A DNA stretch of 64,000 nucleotides from NCBI RefSeq assembly GCF_027924185.1, contig NZ_BRVO01000003.1, forward strand, positions 459,968-523,967. Direction: 5' to 3'. Origin of the DNA: Neptunitalea lumnitzerae. GTDB lineage: Bacteria; Bacteroidota; Bacteroidia; Flavobacteriales; Flavobacteriaceae. Shown piece by piece: positions 53,321 to 62,288 of the stretch; within the stretch, counting starts at the first letter, position 1, and every line of letters starts with the position of its first letter. A program made the position numbers and the translations under genes. Under the pieces are notes generated by a model. It was not told the DNA's origin. It saw only the letters and a list, made by a program, of their open reading frames with translations, and ran no database searches.

Positions 53321-54043
53321 CTACCTTCTTTTAAATTCGCTCAATAAAATTGCCGTTGCGGTAGCTACGTTTAAACTTTCAGTTTGCTGAAGTTTTCCAA
53401 AACGGGGTATACCAATGCTAGAGGTTACTAATTTACTAACCTCATCAGTTAAACCGTTAGCTTCGTTACCCATCACCAAAATGGCATTTTGCTCTAATTG
53501 AGCATCATACACATTAGCTCCCTCCATCGTAGCGGCATACACTGGCAATTGTGTAGAGTTTAAAAATTCTTCTAAATCTGTATACACTATATTCACTCTA
53601 CTAAGAGACCCCATAGTGGCTTGTATTACTTTTGGGTTATAACAATCTACCGTATTAACAGAGCATAGCAACTGCTCCACTCCAAACCAATCGCATAAAC
53701 GTATAATAGTTCCTAAATTTCCCGGATCATTAACACCATCTAAAGCAACCAACAAACCATTTTCAACAATTTCTTTAGCTGCCGGAATTTTAAATAAGGC
53801 TACTCCAACGTTTGGCGTAGACAATCGGCTAATTTTTTTAAGTGCCTGTTCATCTATCACCTCAACAGAATGTGCCTGCGGAAAACTATCTTCTTTAGTG
53901 GTAAATAATATTTCTAAATCAAATCCTGCGTTAAGGTATTCATTGATAACTTTAACACCTTCTGCTACAAATAATCCTGTCTTCTGACGATACTTTTTTT
54001 GTTGCAGACTCGTTATTAATTTTATTTGGTTTTTACTAACCAT
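53321..54043 (-). CDS. TrmH/SpoU family RNA 2'-O-methyltransferase
   Basis: 240 residues. A short substrate-binding N-terminus (QIKLITSLQQKKYRQKTGLFVAEGVKVINEYL) is followed by the SPOUT knot: LLVALDGVNDPGNLGTIIRLCDWFGVEQLLCS, CYNPKVIQATMGSLSRV, AILVMGNEANGLTDEV and ESLNVATATAILLSEFKRR, the three SpoU motifs. Probably modifies rRNA, with target nucleotide unknown. It converges with porT (10 bp apart) without an obvious terminator and is divergent from the TamL-like gene. Confidence 0.92.
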   Translation of the reverse strand: MVSKNQIKLITSLQQKKYRQKTGLFVAEGVKVINEYLNAGFDLEILFTTKEDSFPQAHSVEVIDEQALKKISRLSTPNVGVALFKIPAAKEIVENGLLVALDGVNDPGNLGTIIRLCDWFGVEQLLCSVNTVDCYNPKVIQATMGSLSRVNIVYTDLEEFLNSTQLPVYAATMEGANVYDAQLEQNAILVMGNEANGLTDEVSKLVTSSIGIPRFGKLQQTESLNVATATAILLSEFKRR

Positions 54044-54053
54044 GTAAATAATG

Positions 54054-54061
54054 TATTTTTG
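54054..54061 (+). promoter_or_regulatory. -7 element TATTTTTG for the TamL-like gene
   Basis: A perfect TAnnTTTG match 29 bp before the TTG start at 54091. No proper -33 TTG. Confidence 0.4.
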
Positions 54062-54090
54062 AATTTATTTTCTAAAAAACGCTTTGTTTG

Positions 54091-56643
54091 TTGAAAAGGT
54101 TTCTGGCAAAAATAACAGTTATTGTTATAATATTTTTACTTGGTTCGTGTAATGCTGTAAAAAGAGTTTCGGAGGATGAGCTATTGCTTACCAAAAATAC
54201 ACTTATTGAAAACGGTAAACCAATCAAAGACATTAATATGGAGGGGCTGTATTATCAGTACCCTAATAGTAATTTATTAGGCTTTCCGTTAGGGCTTCAT
54301 ATCTACAACACCGCAAAACCAAAATCTGACTCTATTTATTTAGCTCGTTTAGACACCGTTTTAAAACAACATACATTTGCCGAACAATTGCTATCTAAAA
54401 AGCAGTTAGTAGAATGGACCAAAACCAAAATTGGTTTTCAGAATTGGCTGCGCAAAACAGGAGAAGCTCCCGTTATAATAAGTGACCTGCAAACTAAAAA
54501 ATCTGCTGATAAACTTACAGCATACCTTAATTCTCTTGGATATTTTAACGCTACCGTAGATTATGAAATATCGGCCCTAGAGAAAAAAGAAAAAAGAGGA
54601 AAAGTAGATTACTTTATTAACAGAGGAAATGCGTATTACATAGATTCACTTTCTAACGAAATTGCTTCGCATGACGTAGACTCTATTTTTAAAAGATTTA
54701 AACGAAACACCTTTATTAAAGAAGGTGATCGATATGATTTAAATAATTTTCAAAAAGAAAGAGACCGACTTACATTTACGCTAAGAAATTCTGGTATATA
54801 TAACTTTCAACAAAATTCCATTGAATACGAAATCTTAAGAGATACTGTAGCAGAGCATCAAGATTTCAAGATGCCCGTAAAACTTATAATAAACAACTAC
54901 ACACAACGTAGTGGCGATAGCTTAATAGTATCAGATTACAAGGTGCACACCATCAAAAAGGTAAATATATATGCAGATTATTCTTTCTCAGACAATTATT
55001 ATGAGTTAGATTCTATTGTATACAACGGCTACACCATTTATTTCTCTAAAAAACTAAGGTATTCACCTAAAACATTAACCAATGTTATTGCTGCCAGAGC
55101 AGGAAGCATCTATAGAGATATTGACCGTACCAATACATACCGACAAATTAGCAACCTTAACACCTTTAAATACCCAAATATTGAATATGCGTATGTTGAG
55201 AATGATAGCACCAATACGCAATTAGTAAACAACATATACCTTACCCCTCAAAAAAGATTTACTGCGGTTTTTGATGTAGATGTATCGCACTCTAACATTC
55301 AAGATTTTGGTATTTCTTTTATGGGATCTGTAATCAGCAGAAATATATTTAGAGGAGCCGAAACATTGGAAATTTCTGGTAGAAGCACCTTTGGTTCTCA
55401 AAAAAGTGCTGCCGAAAACGACCGGTTTTTTAATATTTCTGAAATAGGAGCCGATGTTAAATTGAGTTTCCCTAGAATTTTCTTCCCTCTAAATACCGAT
55501 AAATGGATTACTAAAAATATGATACCTACAACGGTATTTTCTGTGGGTACCAGTGTGCAACAAAATATTGGATTAGATAAAAGAACCTTAGACGGTGCAT
55601 TAATATACAACTGGCACCCTACTACATTAAAAAAACTAAGCCTTGAGTTAATAGATATTCAATTTATTAGAAACGTTAACATTGATAACTTTTTTAATGT
55701 ATACCAAACTACTTATAGTAGACTTAATGACATTGCTCAAGATTATAATTTAGACAATAGCTATTTAAACGATAACGGAAACCTAAACATACCTTACGGT
55801 GCAGATAACTTTATTGCCGATGTGTTAAGCAACCAACTAAGTGTTACCAGTAACGACCGTGAAGATATTAGAAGTATTAACGAAAGAAAAGAACGGTTAA
55901 CAGATAACAACCTTATAGTAGCTTCTAACCTTACTTACACCATAAACAGCAGAAGAGGTTTACTAGACAATCAGTTTTATCAGTTTAGAACTAAGTTTGA
56001 ACTAGCAGGTAATCTACTTTCTCTTTTTGCCAACTCTGCCAACTTAGAGCAAACCGATAATGATAAAAACCTATTATTTGGTGTACAATACTCTCAATAC
56101 GCAAAAGCTGAATTTGATTATATTAAATATTTTGAAGTTTCTAGAGACAAAGTACTTGCCTTTAGAGGGTTCTTAGGTATGGCGGTGCCTTTTGGCAACT
56201 CTACCAGCATCCCTTTCTCTAGAAGTTACTTTGCCGGAGGATCTAATGACAACCGTGGTTGGCAAGCCTACTCATTAGGACCAGGAAGCTCAGGTTCTGT
56301 AAACGACTTTAATGAAGCTAACCTAAAATTAGCCTTTAACCTTGAGTACCGTTTTCCAATAGCCGGTAGCGTAAAAGGTGCCTTATTTGCAGATGCCGGA
56401 AATATTTGGAATGTTTTTGATAATGTAGAAGATGAAGACGCCACTTTTAGCGGTATTTCATCTATTGCAGATATTGCTCTAGCATCAGGAATAGGACTAC
56501 GTTATGACTTTGGTTTCTTTGTATTTAGATTAGATACCGGATTTAAAGCATATGACCCCGCACTATCATATGACAGACGATGGTTGACAAATGTCAACTT
56601 TAAGGACGCTGTGCTCAATATTGGTATCAATTATCCATTTTAA
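54091..56643 (+). CDS. BamA/TamA family outer membrane lipoprotein (TamL-like), TTG start
   Basis: About 850 residues. The lipoprotein signal ITVIVIIFLLGSC has its cysteine near residue 20, unusual for Omp85 proteins but typical of the Bacteroidota TamL group. POTRA-like regions follow (KKSADKLTAYLNSLGYFNATVDYEIS; NFQKERDRLTFTLRNSGIYNF). The C-terminal 400 residues form the Omp85 barrel, with FSRSYFAGGSNDNRGWQAYSLGPGS and FNLEYRFPIAGSVKGALFADAGNIWNV matching the surface-antigen domain. It should help insert outer membrane proteins or move lipids. No ATG lies near; two adjacent TTG codons (54088, 54091) are the candidates. No tamB gene is adjacent. Confidence 0.88.
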   Translation: MKRFLAKITVIVIIFLLGSCNAVKRVSEDELLLTKNTLIENGKPIKDINMEGLYYQYPNSNLLGFPLGLHIYNTAKPKSDSIYLARLDTVLKQHTFAEQLLSKKQLVEWTKTKIGFQNWLRKTGEAPVIISDLQTKKSADKLTAYLNSLGYFNATVDYEISALEKKEKRGKVDYFINRGNAYYIDSLSNEIASHDVDSIFKRFKRNTFIKEGDRYDLNNFQKERDRLTFTLRNSGIYNFQQNSIEYEILRDTVAEHQDFKMPVKLIINNYTQRSGDSLIVSDYKVHTIKKVNIYADYSFSDNYYELDSIVYNGYTIYFSKKLRYSPKTLTNVIAARAGSIYRDIDRTNTYRQISNLNTFKYPNIEYAYVENDSTNTQLVNNIYLTPQKRFTAVFDVDVSHSNIQDFGISFMGSVISRNIFRGAETLEISGRSTFGSQKSAAENDRFFNISEIGADVKLSFPRIFFPLNTDKWITKNMIPTTVFSVGTSVQQNIGLDKRTLDGALIYNWHPTTLKKLSLELIDIQFIRNVNIDNFFNVYQTTYSRLNDIAQDYNLDNSYLNDNGNLNIPYGADNFIADVLSNQLSVTSNDREDIRSINERKERLTDNNLIVASNLTYTINSRRGLLDNQFYQFRTKFELAGNLLSLFANSANLEQTDNDKNLLFGVQYSQYAKAEFDYIKYFEVSRDKVLAFRGFLGMAVPFGNSTSIPFSRSYFAGGSNDNRGWQAYSLGPGSSGSVNDFNEANLKLAFNLEYRFPIAGSVKGALFADAGNIWNVFDNVEDEDATFSGISSIADIALASGIGLRYDFGFFVFRLDTGFKAYDPALSYDRRWLTNVNFKDAVLNIGINYPF

Positions 56644-56658
56644 GCCATATAATTTTAT

Positions 56659-56666
56659 TACATTTG
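56659..56666 (+). promoter_or_regulatory. -7 element TACATTTG before fba
   Basis: A perfect TAnnTTTG match 29 bp before the ATG at 56696. The -33 box is unclear. Confidence 0.4.
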
Positions 56667-56695
56667 TAGTATATATAAAATTAAACTACATACTC

Positions 56696-57763
56696 ATGAG
56701 TTATAACATTCAACCTGGTGTAGCTACTGGTAAAGAAGTACAAGAAATCTTCAAACTTGCTAAAGAAAAAGGATTTGCTTTACCTGCAGTTAACGTTATA
56801 GGATCTAGTTCAATTAACGCAGTTTTAGAAACAGCTGTAGAGCTTAATTCTCCTGTTATTATTCAATTTTCTAATGGTGGTGCACAATTTAACGCCGGTA
56901 AAGGTCTTTCTAACGAAGATCAAAAAGCTGCTGTTGCAGGAGCTGTTGCCGGAGCTAAACACATCCACGAATTAGCTAAAGCATACGGTGCTGTTGTTAT
57001 TTTACACACAGACCACTGCGCTAAAAAACTTTTACCTTGGGTAGATGGTATGTTAGACGCTAGTGAAAAGCACTTTGAAGAAACTGGAAAACCATTATTT
57101 AGCTCACACATGATCGACTTATCTGAAGAGCCGATTGAAGAAAATATTGAGATTTGCAAAGGCTATCTTGAAAGAATGAGCAAAATGGGTATGACACTTG
57201 AAATTGAATTAGGTGTTACTGGTGGTGAAGAAGATGGAGTTGATAATACAGATGTAGACAGCTCTAAATTATATACACAACCTGAAGAAGTTGCTTACGC
57301 TTACGAAGAATTATTAAAAGTTAGCCCTCAGTTTACTATTGCTGCTGCTTTTGGTAATGTACACGGTGTTTACAAACCAGGTAACGTAAAACTTACTCCA
57401 AAAATTCTTAAAAATTCTCAAGAGTACATTAGTGCAAACTACAATGTACCAGCTAACACTGTAGACTTTGTTTTCCACGGAGGATCAGGTTCTACTGTTG
57501 AAGAAATTAGAGAAGCTATAGGATACGGTGTAATTAAAATGAATATTGACACTGATTTACAATACGCTTACTTAGAAGGAATCAGAGATTACGTAACTAG
57601 TAAAATTGACTACTTAAAAGGTCAAATTGGTAATCCTGAAGGACCAGACTCACCTAACAAAAAGTACTATGATCCAAGAGTTTGGGTTAGAGAAGGTGAG
57701 AAAACTTTTAAAGCTAGACTTACAAAGGCTTTTGAAGATTTAAATAACATCAATACGTTATAA
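56696..57763 (+). CDS. fbaA: Class II fructose-bisphosphate aldolase
   Basis: 355 residues from ATG 56696 (MSYNIQPGVATGKEVQEIFK). Cleaves fructose-1,6-bisphosphate in glycolysis and runs in reverse in gluconeogenesis. Zinc ligands lie in VVILHTDHCAKKLLPW, NVHGVYKPGNVKL and VDFVFHGGSGSTVEEI, and TLEIELGVTGGEEDGVDNT is the conserved signature of the class IIA E. coli-like group. Upstream in-frame TTG or ATG codons would overlap the TamL-like gene and are rejected. The stop is followed by a strong hairpin that runs up to the accD start. Confidence 0.96.
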   Translation: MSYNIQPGVATGKEVQEIFKLAKEKGFALPAVNVIGSSSINAVLETAVELNSPVIIQFSNGGAQFNAGKGLSNEDQKAAVAGAVAGAKHIHELAKAYGAVVILHTDHCAKKLLPWVDGMLDASEKHFEETGKPLFSSHMIDLSEEPIEENIEICKGYLERMSKMGMTLEIELGVTGGEEDGVDNTDVDSSKLYTQPEEVAYAYEELLKVSPQFTIAAAFGNVHGVYKPGNVKLTPKILKNSQEYISANYNVPANTVDFVFHGGSGSTVEEIREAIGYGVIKMNIDTDLQYAYLEGIRDYVTSKIDYLKGQIGNPEGPDSPNKKYYDPRVWVREGEKTFKARLTKAFEDLNNINTL

Positions 57764-57781
57764 AATATTTTTTTATAATTT

Positions 57782-57827
57782 AGCGCTGAATTTTTATTGA
57801 ATATAAATTCAGCGCTTTATTTTTTTA
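57782..57827 (+). terminator. Strong terminator hairpin between fbaA and accD
   Basis: A 12-bp perfect stem (57782-57793 with 57805-57816) and an 11-nt loop is followed by a T-rich tract (57817-57826). The accD ATG begins at 57829, 13 bp after the stem. Confidence 0.85.
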
Positions 57828-57828
57828 T

Positions 57829-58683
57829 ATGAGTTGGTTTAAGAGAACAGAAAAAGGAATTCAAACTGCTACTGAGCAGAAAAAGGACACACCGAAGGGA
57901 CTTTGGTATAAGTCTCCTACGGGAAAAATTGTGGAAGCTGATGAGCTTGCCAAAAATTTTTATGTGAGTCCTGAAGATGATTATCATGTACGTATTGGAA
58001 GTAAGGAGTACTTTGAAATACTTTTTGACGACAACGAATTTACAGAACTAGACGAAAAGCTTACAGCAAAAGACCCTTTAAAGTTTGTTGACACTAAAAA
58101 TTATGTTGACAGACTTAAAGATGCTAAAGAAAAAACAGGACTTAAAGATGCCGTTAGAACTGCCGTTGGTAAATCTAAAGGAGAAGACCTAGTGATTTCT
58201 TGTATGGATTTTGCTTTTATTGGTGGGTCTATGGGAAGTGTTGTTGGTGAAAAAATAAGCAGAGGTATTAAATATGCTATAGATCATAAAATGCCTTTTG
58301 TACTTATTTCTAAATCTGGTGGTGCAAGAATGCAAGAAGCTGCTTTGTCTTTAATGCAAATGGCTAAAACATCTGCAAGATTAGCACAGCTAGCAGAAGC
58401 AAAGTTACCTTACATATCTTTATGTACAGACCCTACTACAGGGGGAATTACAGCATCATATGCCATGTTAGGAGACATTAACATAGCTGAACCTGGTGCT
58501 TTAATTGGTTTTGCAGGTCCTCGTGTTATTAAAGAGGCTACAGGAAAAGAATTACCTGATGGTTTTCAAACCTCAGAGTTTCTATTAGAACATGGTTTCT
58601 TAGATCACATTGTTCATAGAAAAGAACTTAAAAATAAAATTAATCTTTATATAGATTTAATTTTAAACAACCCTATTAGATAA
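57829..58683 (+). CDS. accD: Acetyl-CoA carboxylase carboxyltransferase subunit beta, lacking the zinc ribbon cysteines
   Basis: 284 residues. Forms the carboxyltransferase with AccA and makes malonyl-CoA for fatty acid synthesis. [62 protein letters not shown] and [37 protein letters not shown] are firm AccD signatures. In E. coli the N-terminal segment holds four zinc cysteines; here the aligned segment ([20 protein letters not shown], then [12 protein letters not shown]) has none, while the rest of the domain length is kept. No promoter box fits between the fbaA terminator and the ATG. A bidirectional terminator follows the gene. Confidence 0.95.
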   Translation: MSWFKRTEKGIQTATEQKKDTPKGLWYKSPTGKIVEADELAKNFYVSPEDDYHVRIGSKEYFEILFDDNEFTELDEKLTAKDPLKFVDTKNYVDRLKDAKEKTGLKDAVRTAVGKSKGEDLVISCMDFAFIGGSMGSVVGEKISRGIKYAIDHKMPFVLISKSGGARMQEAALSLMQMAKTSARLAQLAEAKLPYISLCTDPTTGGITASYAMLGDINIAEPGALIGFAGPRVIKEATGKELPDGFQTSEFLLEHGFLDHIVHRKELKNKINLYIDLILNNPIR

Positions 58684-58708
58684 TAGCTCTAACAGGAATA
58701 ACAAAACA

Positions 58709-58746
58709 TAAAAAAGGCTGCATTTTAAAAAATGCAGCCTTTTTTA
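58709..58746. terminator. Bidirectional terminator between accD and the barrel gene
   Basis: A stem of at least 11 bp (AAGGCTGCATT with AATGCAGCCTT, around 58714-58741), with A-runs before and T-runs after, serves both convergent genes. Confidence 0.88.
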
Positions 58747-58768
58747 TATAACTCAAATACTAAAGCTA

Positions 58769-59443
58769 TTAAAATATAATATAGTTTAAGCTCAAACTAA
58801 ATAGCGAGTATTTATAATCAGACTCTACAGTAGCAGTACCATATTCGCCAAAATTATAACGTACCCCTTTATACAAATCACTAAAACCTCTTTCGTAAGT
58901 CACACTCGCATAAAACTTGTCGGTAATATAACCATTTACACCAATAACCCCACCTACAACTACAGATTGTTCATTATCTATAGGAGCAGTAACGTCATAA
59001 CCGTCTCCTTCAAGTTCTGTTTCTGCAAGAATATTAAAACCAATTTGAGGCCCTAATTCAAAAGAAAACCTATTTAACTTATATTCTAAAGTAAGCGGTA
59101 CTTCAATATAATCCATTTTAAGCACCCCGTCTACATCATAAGTAACCACTTCAACCTGTGAATCATCAAATTCAGAAACCTGTGTAGTAAACTTATTACC
59201 TTGCATGCTATAAATAGCTTTAAGATTAAGGTAGAGAGAGTTGTTTAAGTCAAACTTTACAAAAGCACCAGCTCTAAGTCCAACACGTGTAGAAAAATCA
59301 TCACCATCTTCTGCATTTGTCATAGAAGATAAATTTAAACCACCCAAAACACCAAACATAGCTTTTCGGCTGGCAACATCATCTTGAGCCATCCCTAAAA
59401 CGGTAAACCCAAGAAACATTAAAGTAAGAAAATATTTATTCAT
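58769..59443 (-). CDS. PorT-like/porin family outer membrane beta-barrel protein
   Basis: 224 residues. The signal peptide is MNKYFLTLMFLGFTVLGMAQ. AMFGVLGGLNLSSMTNAEDG, RVGLRAGAFVKFDLNNSLYLNLKAIYSMQG, YIEVPLTLEYKLNRFSFELGPQIGF and FYASVTYERGFSDLYKG are the strands of the outer membrane beta-barrel (OMP_b-brl_2) family, widespread and functionally diverse in Bacteroidota. It is not the T9SS PorT itself, which is the gene at 52606. It converges on accD. Role unknown. Confidence 0.82.
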   Translation of the reverse strand: MNKYFLTLMFLGFTVLGMAQDDVASRKAMFGVLGGLNLSSMTNAEDGDDFSTRVGLRAGAFVKFDLNNSLYLNLKAIYSMQGNKFTTQVSEFDDSQVEVVTYDVDGVLKMDYIEVPLTLEYKLNRFSFELGPQIGFNILAETELEGDGYDVTAPIDNEQSVVVGGVIGVNGYITDKFYASVTYERGFSDLYKGVRYNFGEYGTATVESDYKYSLFSLSLNYIIF

Positions 59444-59517
59444 TATAGATTAATTTTATCACGAAAGTACACTTTTTTAAATTATTAGGTAAATGTATTT
59501 AATTCATAAATAAATCA

Positions 59518-59525
59518 TATATTTG
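59518..59525 (+). promoter_or_regulatory. -7 element TATATTTG for rpsO
   Basis: A perfect TAnnTTTG match 55 bp before the rpsO ATG. The predicted start near 59531 coincides with a hairpin at 59530-59550. The -33 box is weak. Confidence 0.45.
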
Positions 59526-59529
59526 CAGC

Positions 59530-59550
59530 TTGATGAGATAGTCTTATCAA
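59530..59550 (+). promoter_or_regulatory. Hairpin at the 5' end of the rpsO leader
   Basis: TTGATGAGA (59530-59538) pairs with TCTTATCAA (59542-59550) over 9 bp including one G-U, with a TAG loop, directly at the predicted transcript start. It could stabilise the 5' end or be a binding site for ribosomal protein S15, which represses its own mRNA in several phyla. Structure is read; function is inferred. Confidence 0.4.
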
Positions 59551-59579
59551 TACATAAAAATCATTAAAATAATATTGGC

Positions 59580-59849
59580 ATGTATTTAACTAAAGAAGTT
59601 AAGGCAGACATTTTTAAGAAACACGGAGGAGCTGAAAGCAACACTGGATCTGCTGAAGGACAAATTGCATTGTTTACACACAGAATTAATCATTTAACTG
59701 AGCACTTAAAAAGAAATCGTAAAGATTTTAATACAGAGCGTTCATTAGTAAAGCTTGTTGGTAAAAGAAGAAGCTTACTTGATTATCTTAAACACAAAGA
59801 TATTACAAGATATCGTGCAATTATCAAAGAATTAGGATTAAGAAAATAA
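59580..59849 (+). CDS. rpsO: 30S ribosomal protein S15
   Basis: 89 residues, the standard length. Binds 16S rRNA in the platform of the small subunit. GGAESNTGSAEGQIALFTHRINHLTEHLKRNRKDFNTERSLVKLVGKRRSLLDYLKHKDITRYRAIIKELGLRK is the full S15 signature (paraphrased here by its blocks SNTGSAEGQIALFT, KRRSLLDYL and YRAIIKELGLRK). It precedes pnp, an order also found in E. coli, with a terminator between them. Confidence 0.98.
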   Translation: MYLTKEVKADIFKKHGGAESNTGSAEGQIALFTHRINHLTEHLKRNRKDFNTERSLVKLVGKRRSLLDYLKHKDITRYRAIIKELGLRK

Positions 59850-59855
59850 TCAGAA

Positions 59856-59881
59856 AAAGAGGCTTCGTGCCTCTTTTTTTT
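59856..59881 (+). terminator. Terminator after rpsO
   Basis: An 8-bp perfect stem (AAAGAGGC, 59856-59863, with GCCTCTTT, 59869-59876) and a 5-nt loop is followed by a T-run. Confidence 0.88.
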
Positions 59882-59986
59882 ATTTGCCAATATTATAATA
59901 AAAAGCTGAAGATCATTAGTTTTTCATTGGGTTCACAACAACTACACAACAACACAACACCCATTGTTTAATTAATTAAGAAATTT

Positions 59987-62140
59987 ATGATTCCTGAAGT
60001 AAAACAAGAAATTATTGAATTAGGGGATGGAAGAACCATTTCCCTTGAGACAGGAAAATTAGCAAAACAAGCCGATGGCTCTGTAGTTGTAAGAATGGGT
60101 AACGCTATGTTACTAGCTACAGTGGTTTCCGCTAAAACTTCCGACCCATCGATAGATTTCCTACCATTAACAGTAGATTACAGAGAGAAATTTGCTGCTG
60201 CAGGTCGTTTCCCGGGAGGTTTCTTCAAAAGAGAAGCTCGTCCAAGCGATCAGGAAATTTTAACTATGCGTTTAGTTGACCGTGTGTTACGTCCTTTATT
60301 TCCAAAAGACTATCATGCAGAAACTCAAGTTATGATTCAGTTAATGTCTCATGACGAAAACGTAATGCCCGATGCATTAGCAGGTTTAGCTGCTTCTGCA
60401 TGTATTGCTTTATCTGATATTCCGTTTGAATACCCAATTTCAGAAGTAAGAGTTGCAAGAGTAGATGGTGAGTTTGTTATAAACCCAACTGCTGCACAAC
60501 TTAAAGTTGCTGATATTGATATGATGGTAGGTGCATCTGAAGATTCAGTTGCCATGGTAGAAGGTGAAATGTTAGAAGTATCTGAAAAAGAAATGGCAGA
60601 TGCAATTAAGTTTGCACACGAAGCTATTAAGGTACAATGTGAAGCACAAAGAAGATTAGCAGAAAAAGTTGGTGTAAAACCAGTAAGAGAGTACGAAGCA
60701 GAGAAAGAAAATGAAGAGATGGCTCAGAAGATTCATGACTTTGCTTACGAAAAATGCTATGCTATTGCTAAAGATGATACTGGTAAACAAGAACGTGGCG
60801 AACGTTTTGCCGAAGTAAAAGAAGCTTGTGAAGCTTTATTTACAGAAGAAGAACTAGAAGCTGATGGTGATTTACTAGGTAAATACTTTGGTAAAACCCA
60901 AAAAGAAGCGGTTAGAAATCTTATTTTAGACGAGAACATTCGTTTAGACGGTAGAAAAACAACTGATATTAGACCTATATGGTGTGAGGTAGATTATTTA
61001 CCTTCTACACACGGTTCTTCTATATTTACAAGAGGGGAAACTCAGGCTTTAGCTACTGTTACTCTTGGTACATCTAGAGAAGTAAATGTAATTGATCTTC
61101 CTTCTGAACAAGGAGAAGAAAAATTCTATTTACACTACAACTTCCCTCCTTTCTCAACTGGTGAAGCAAGACCTTTAAGAGGTACTTCTCGTAGAGAGGT
61201 TGGACACGGTAACCTAGCACAAAGGGCACTTAAAAATATGATTCCTGCAGATTGCCCTTACACTGTAAGAGTTGTTTCAGAAGTTTTAGAATCTAACGGT
61301 TCTTCTTCTATGGCTACTGTATGCGCAGGTACTATGGCGTTATTAGATGCAGGTATTCAAATGAAGAAGCCGGTTTCTGGTATTGCAATGGGATTAATTA
61401 CCGATGGTGATAAATATGCTGTATTATCTGATATTTTAGGAGACGAAGATCACTTAGGTGATATGGACTTTAAAGTTACAGGTACTGAAAACGGTATTAC
61501 TGCTTGCCAAATGGATATTAAAATTAAGGGACTTTCTTATGAAATTTTAGAAAACGCTCTTAACCAAGCAAGAGAAGGACGTATGCACATTTTAGGTAAA
61601 TTAACCGATACTATTGCTGCTCCTGCTGACACTGTAAAAACACATGCTCCTAAAATTATTAAGCTTGAAATTCCTAAAGAATTTATTGGAGCTGTTATTG
61701 GACCAGGTGGTAAAAACATCCAAGCTTTACAACAAGAAACTGAAACTACTGTTGTAATTGAAGAAGTTGATGACCATGGTGTTGTTGAAATCTTAGGTAC
61801 TAGCCCAGAAGGAATAGAAAAAGCAATAGCTTCTGTAAAAGCTGCTACTTTTACTCCTAAAGAAGGAGAAGTTTATAAAGTGAAAGTAACCAAAATCTTA
61901 GACTTTGGTGCAGTTATAGAGTTTGTACCAGGAAAAGATTCATTACTTCACATTTCTGAACTTGCATGGGAGCGTACTAATAATGTTACCGATGTAGTAA
62001 ACTTAGGTGATGAAATTGAGGTGAAATACATAGGTATAGACCCTAAGACAAGAAAGCCTAAAGTTTCTAGAAAGGCTTTATTACCAAGACCTCCTAGACA
62101 GGATAAAAAAACTTTCAAGAAAAAAGAAGAAGAGAACTAA
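59987..62140 (+). CDS. pnp: Polyribonucleotide nucleotidyltransferase (PNPase)
   Basis: 717 residues. A phosphorolytic 3'-5' exoribonuclease in RNA turnover. Two RNase PH domains: the first opens [29 protein letters not shown], and the second contains the active site [35 protein letters not shown] and [20 protein letters not shown]. The KH domain has [17 protein letters not shown], and the S1 domain [38 protein letters not shown]. The tail is basic. No separate promoter box is evident in the CA-rich 107-bp leader after the rpsO terminator, so it may depend partly on read-through. Confidence 0.98.
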   Translation: MIPEVKQEIIELGDGRTISLETGKLAKQADGSVVVRMGNAMLLATVVSAKTSDPSIDFLPLTVDYREKFAAAGRFPGGFFKREARPSDQEILTMRLVDRVLRPLFPKDYHAETQVMIQLMSHDENVMPDALAGLAASACIALSDIPFEYPISEVRVARVDGEFVINPTAAQLKVADIDMMVGASEDSVAMVEGEMLEVSEKEMADAIKFAHEAIKVQCEAQRRLAEKVGVKPVREYEAEKENEEMAQKIHDFAYEKCYAIAKDDTGKQERGERFAEVKEACEALFTEEELEADGDLLGKYFGKTQKEAVRNLILDENIRLDGRKTTDIRPIWCEVDYLPSTHGSSIFTRGETQALATVTLGTSREVNVIDLPSEQGEEKFYLHYNFPPFSTGEARPLRGTSRREVGHGNLAQRALKNMIPADCPYTVRVVSEVLESNGSSSMATVCAGTMALLDAGIQMKKPVSGIAMGLITDGDKYAVLSDILGDEDHLGDMDFKVTGTENGITACQMDIKIKGLSYEILENALNQAREGRMHILGKLTDTIAAPADTVKTHAPKIIKLEIPKEFIGAVIGPGGKNIQALQQETETTVVIEEVDDHGVVEILGTSPEGIEKAIASVKAATFTPKEGEVYKVKVTKILDFGAVIEFVPGKDSLLHISELAWERTNNVTDVVNLGDEIEVKYIGIDPKTRKPKVSRKALLPRPPRQDKKTFKKKEEEN

Positions 62141-62166
62141 ACCCTTAGTTTTCAAATATAATAATG

Positions 62167-62200
62167 AAGCGGCTACCAGTACTGGTAGCCGCTTTTTTTG
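62167..62200 (+). terminator. Terminator after pnp
   Basis: A 28-bp perfect palindrome (62167-62194) forms an 11-bp stem with a 6-nt loop, followed by a T-run. Confidence 0.92.
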
Positions 62201-62288
62201 TTAAATAAAATATTATTTTTGATAATTAACATATTTTTCCTAATTTTTTAATAAATTTAATCTTACACTAAACTATACTTGCTATTTT

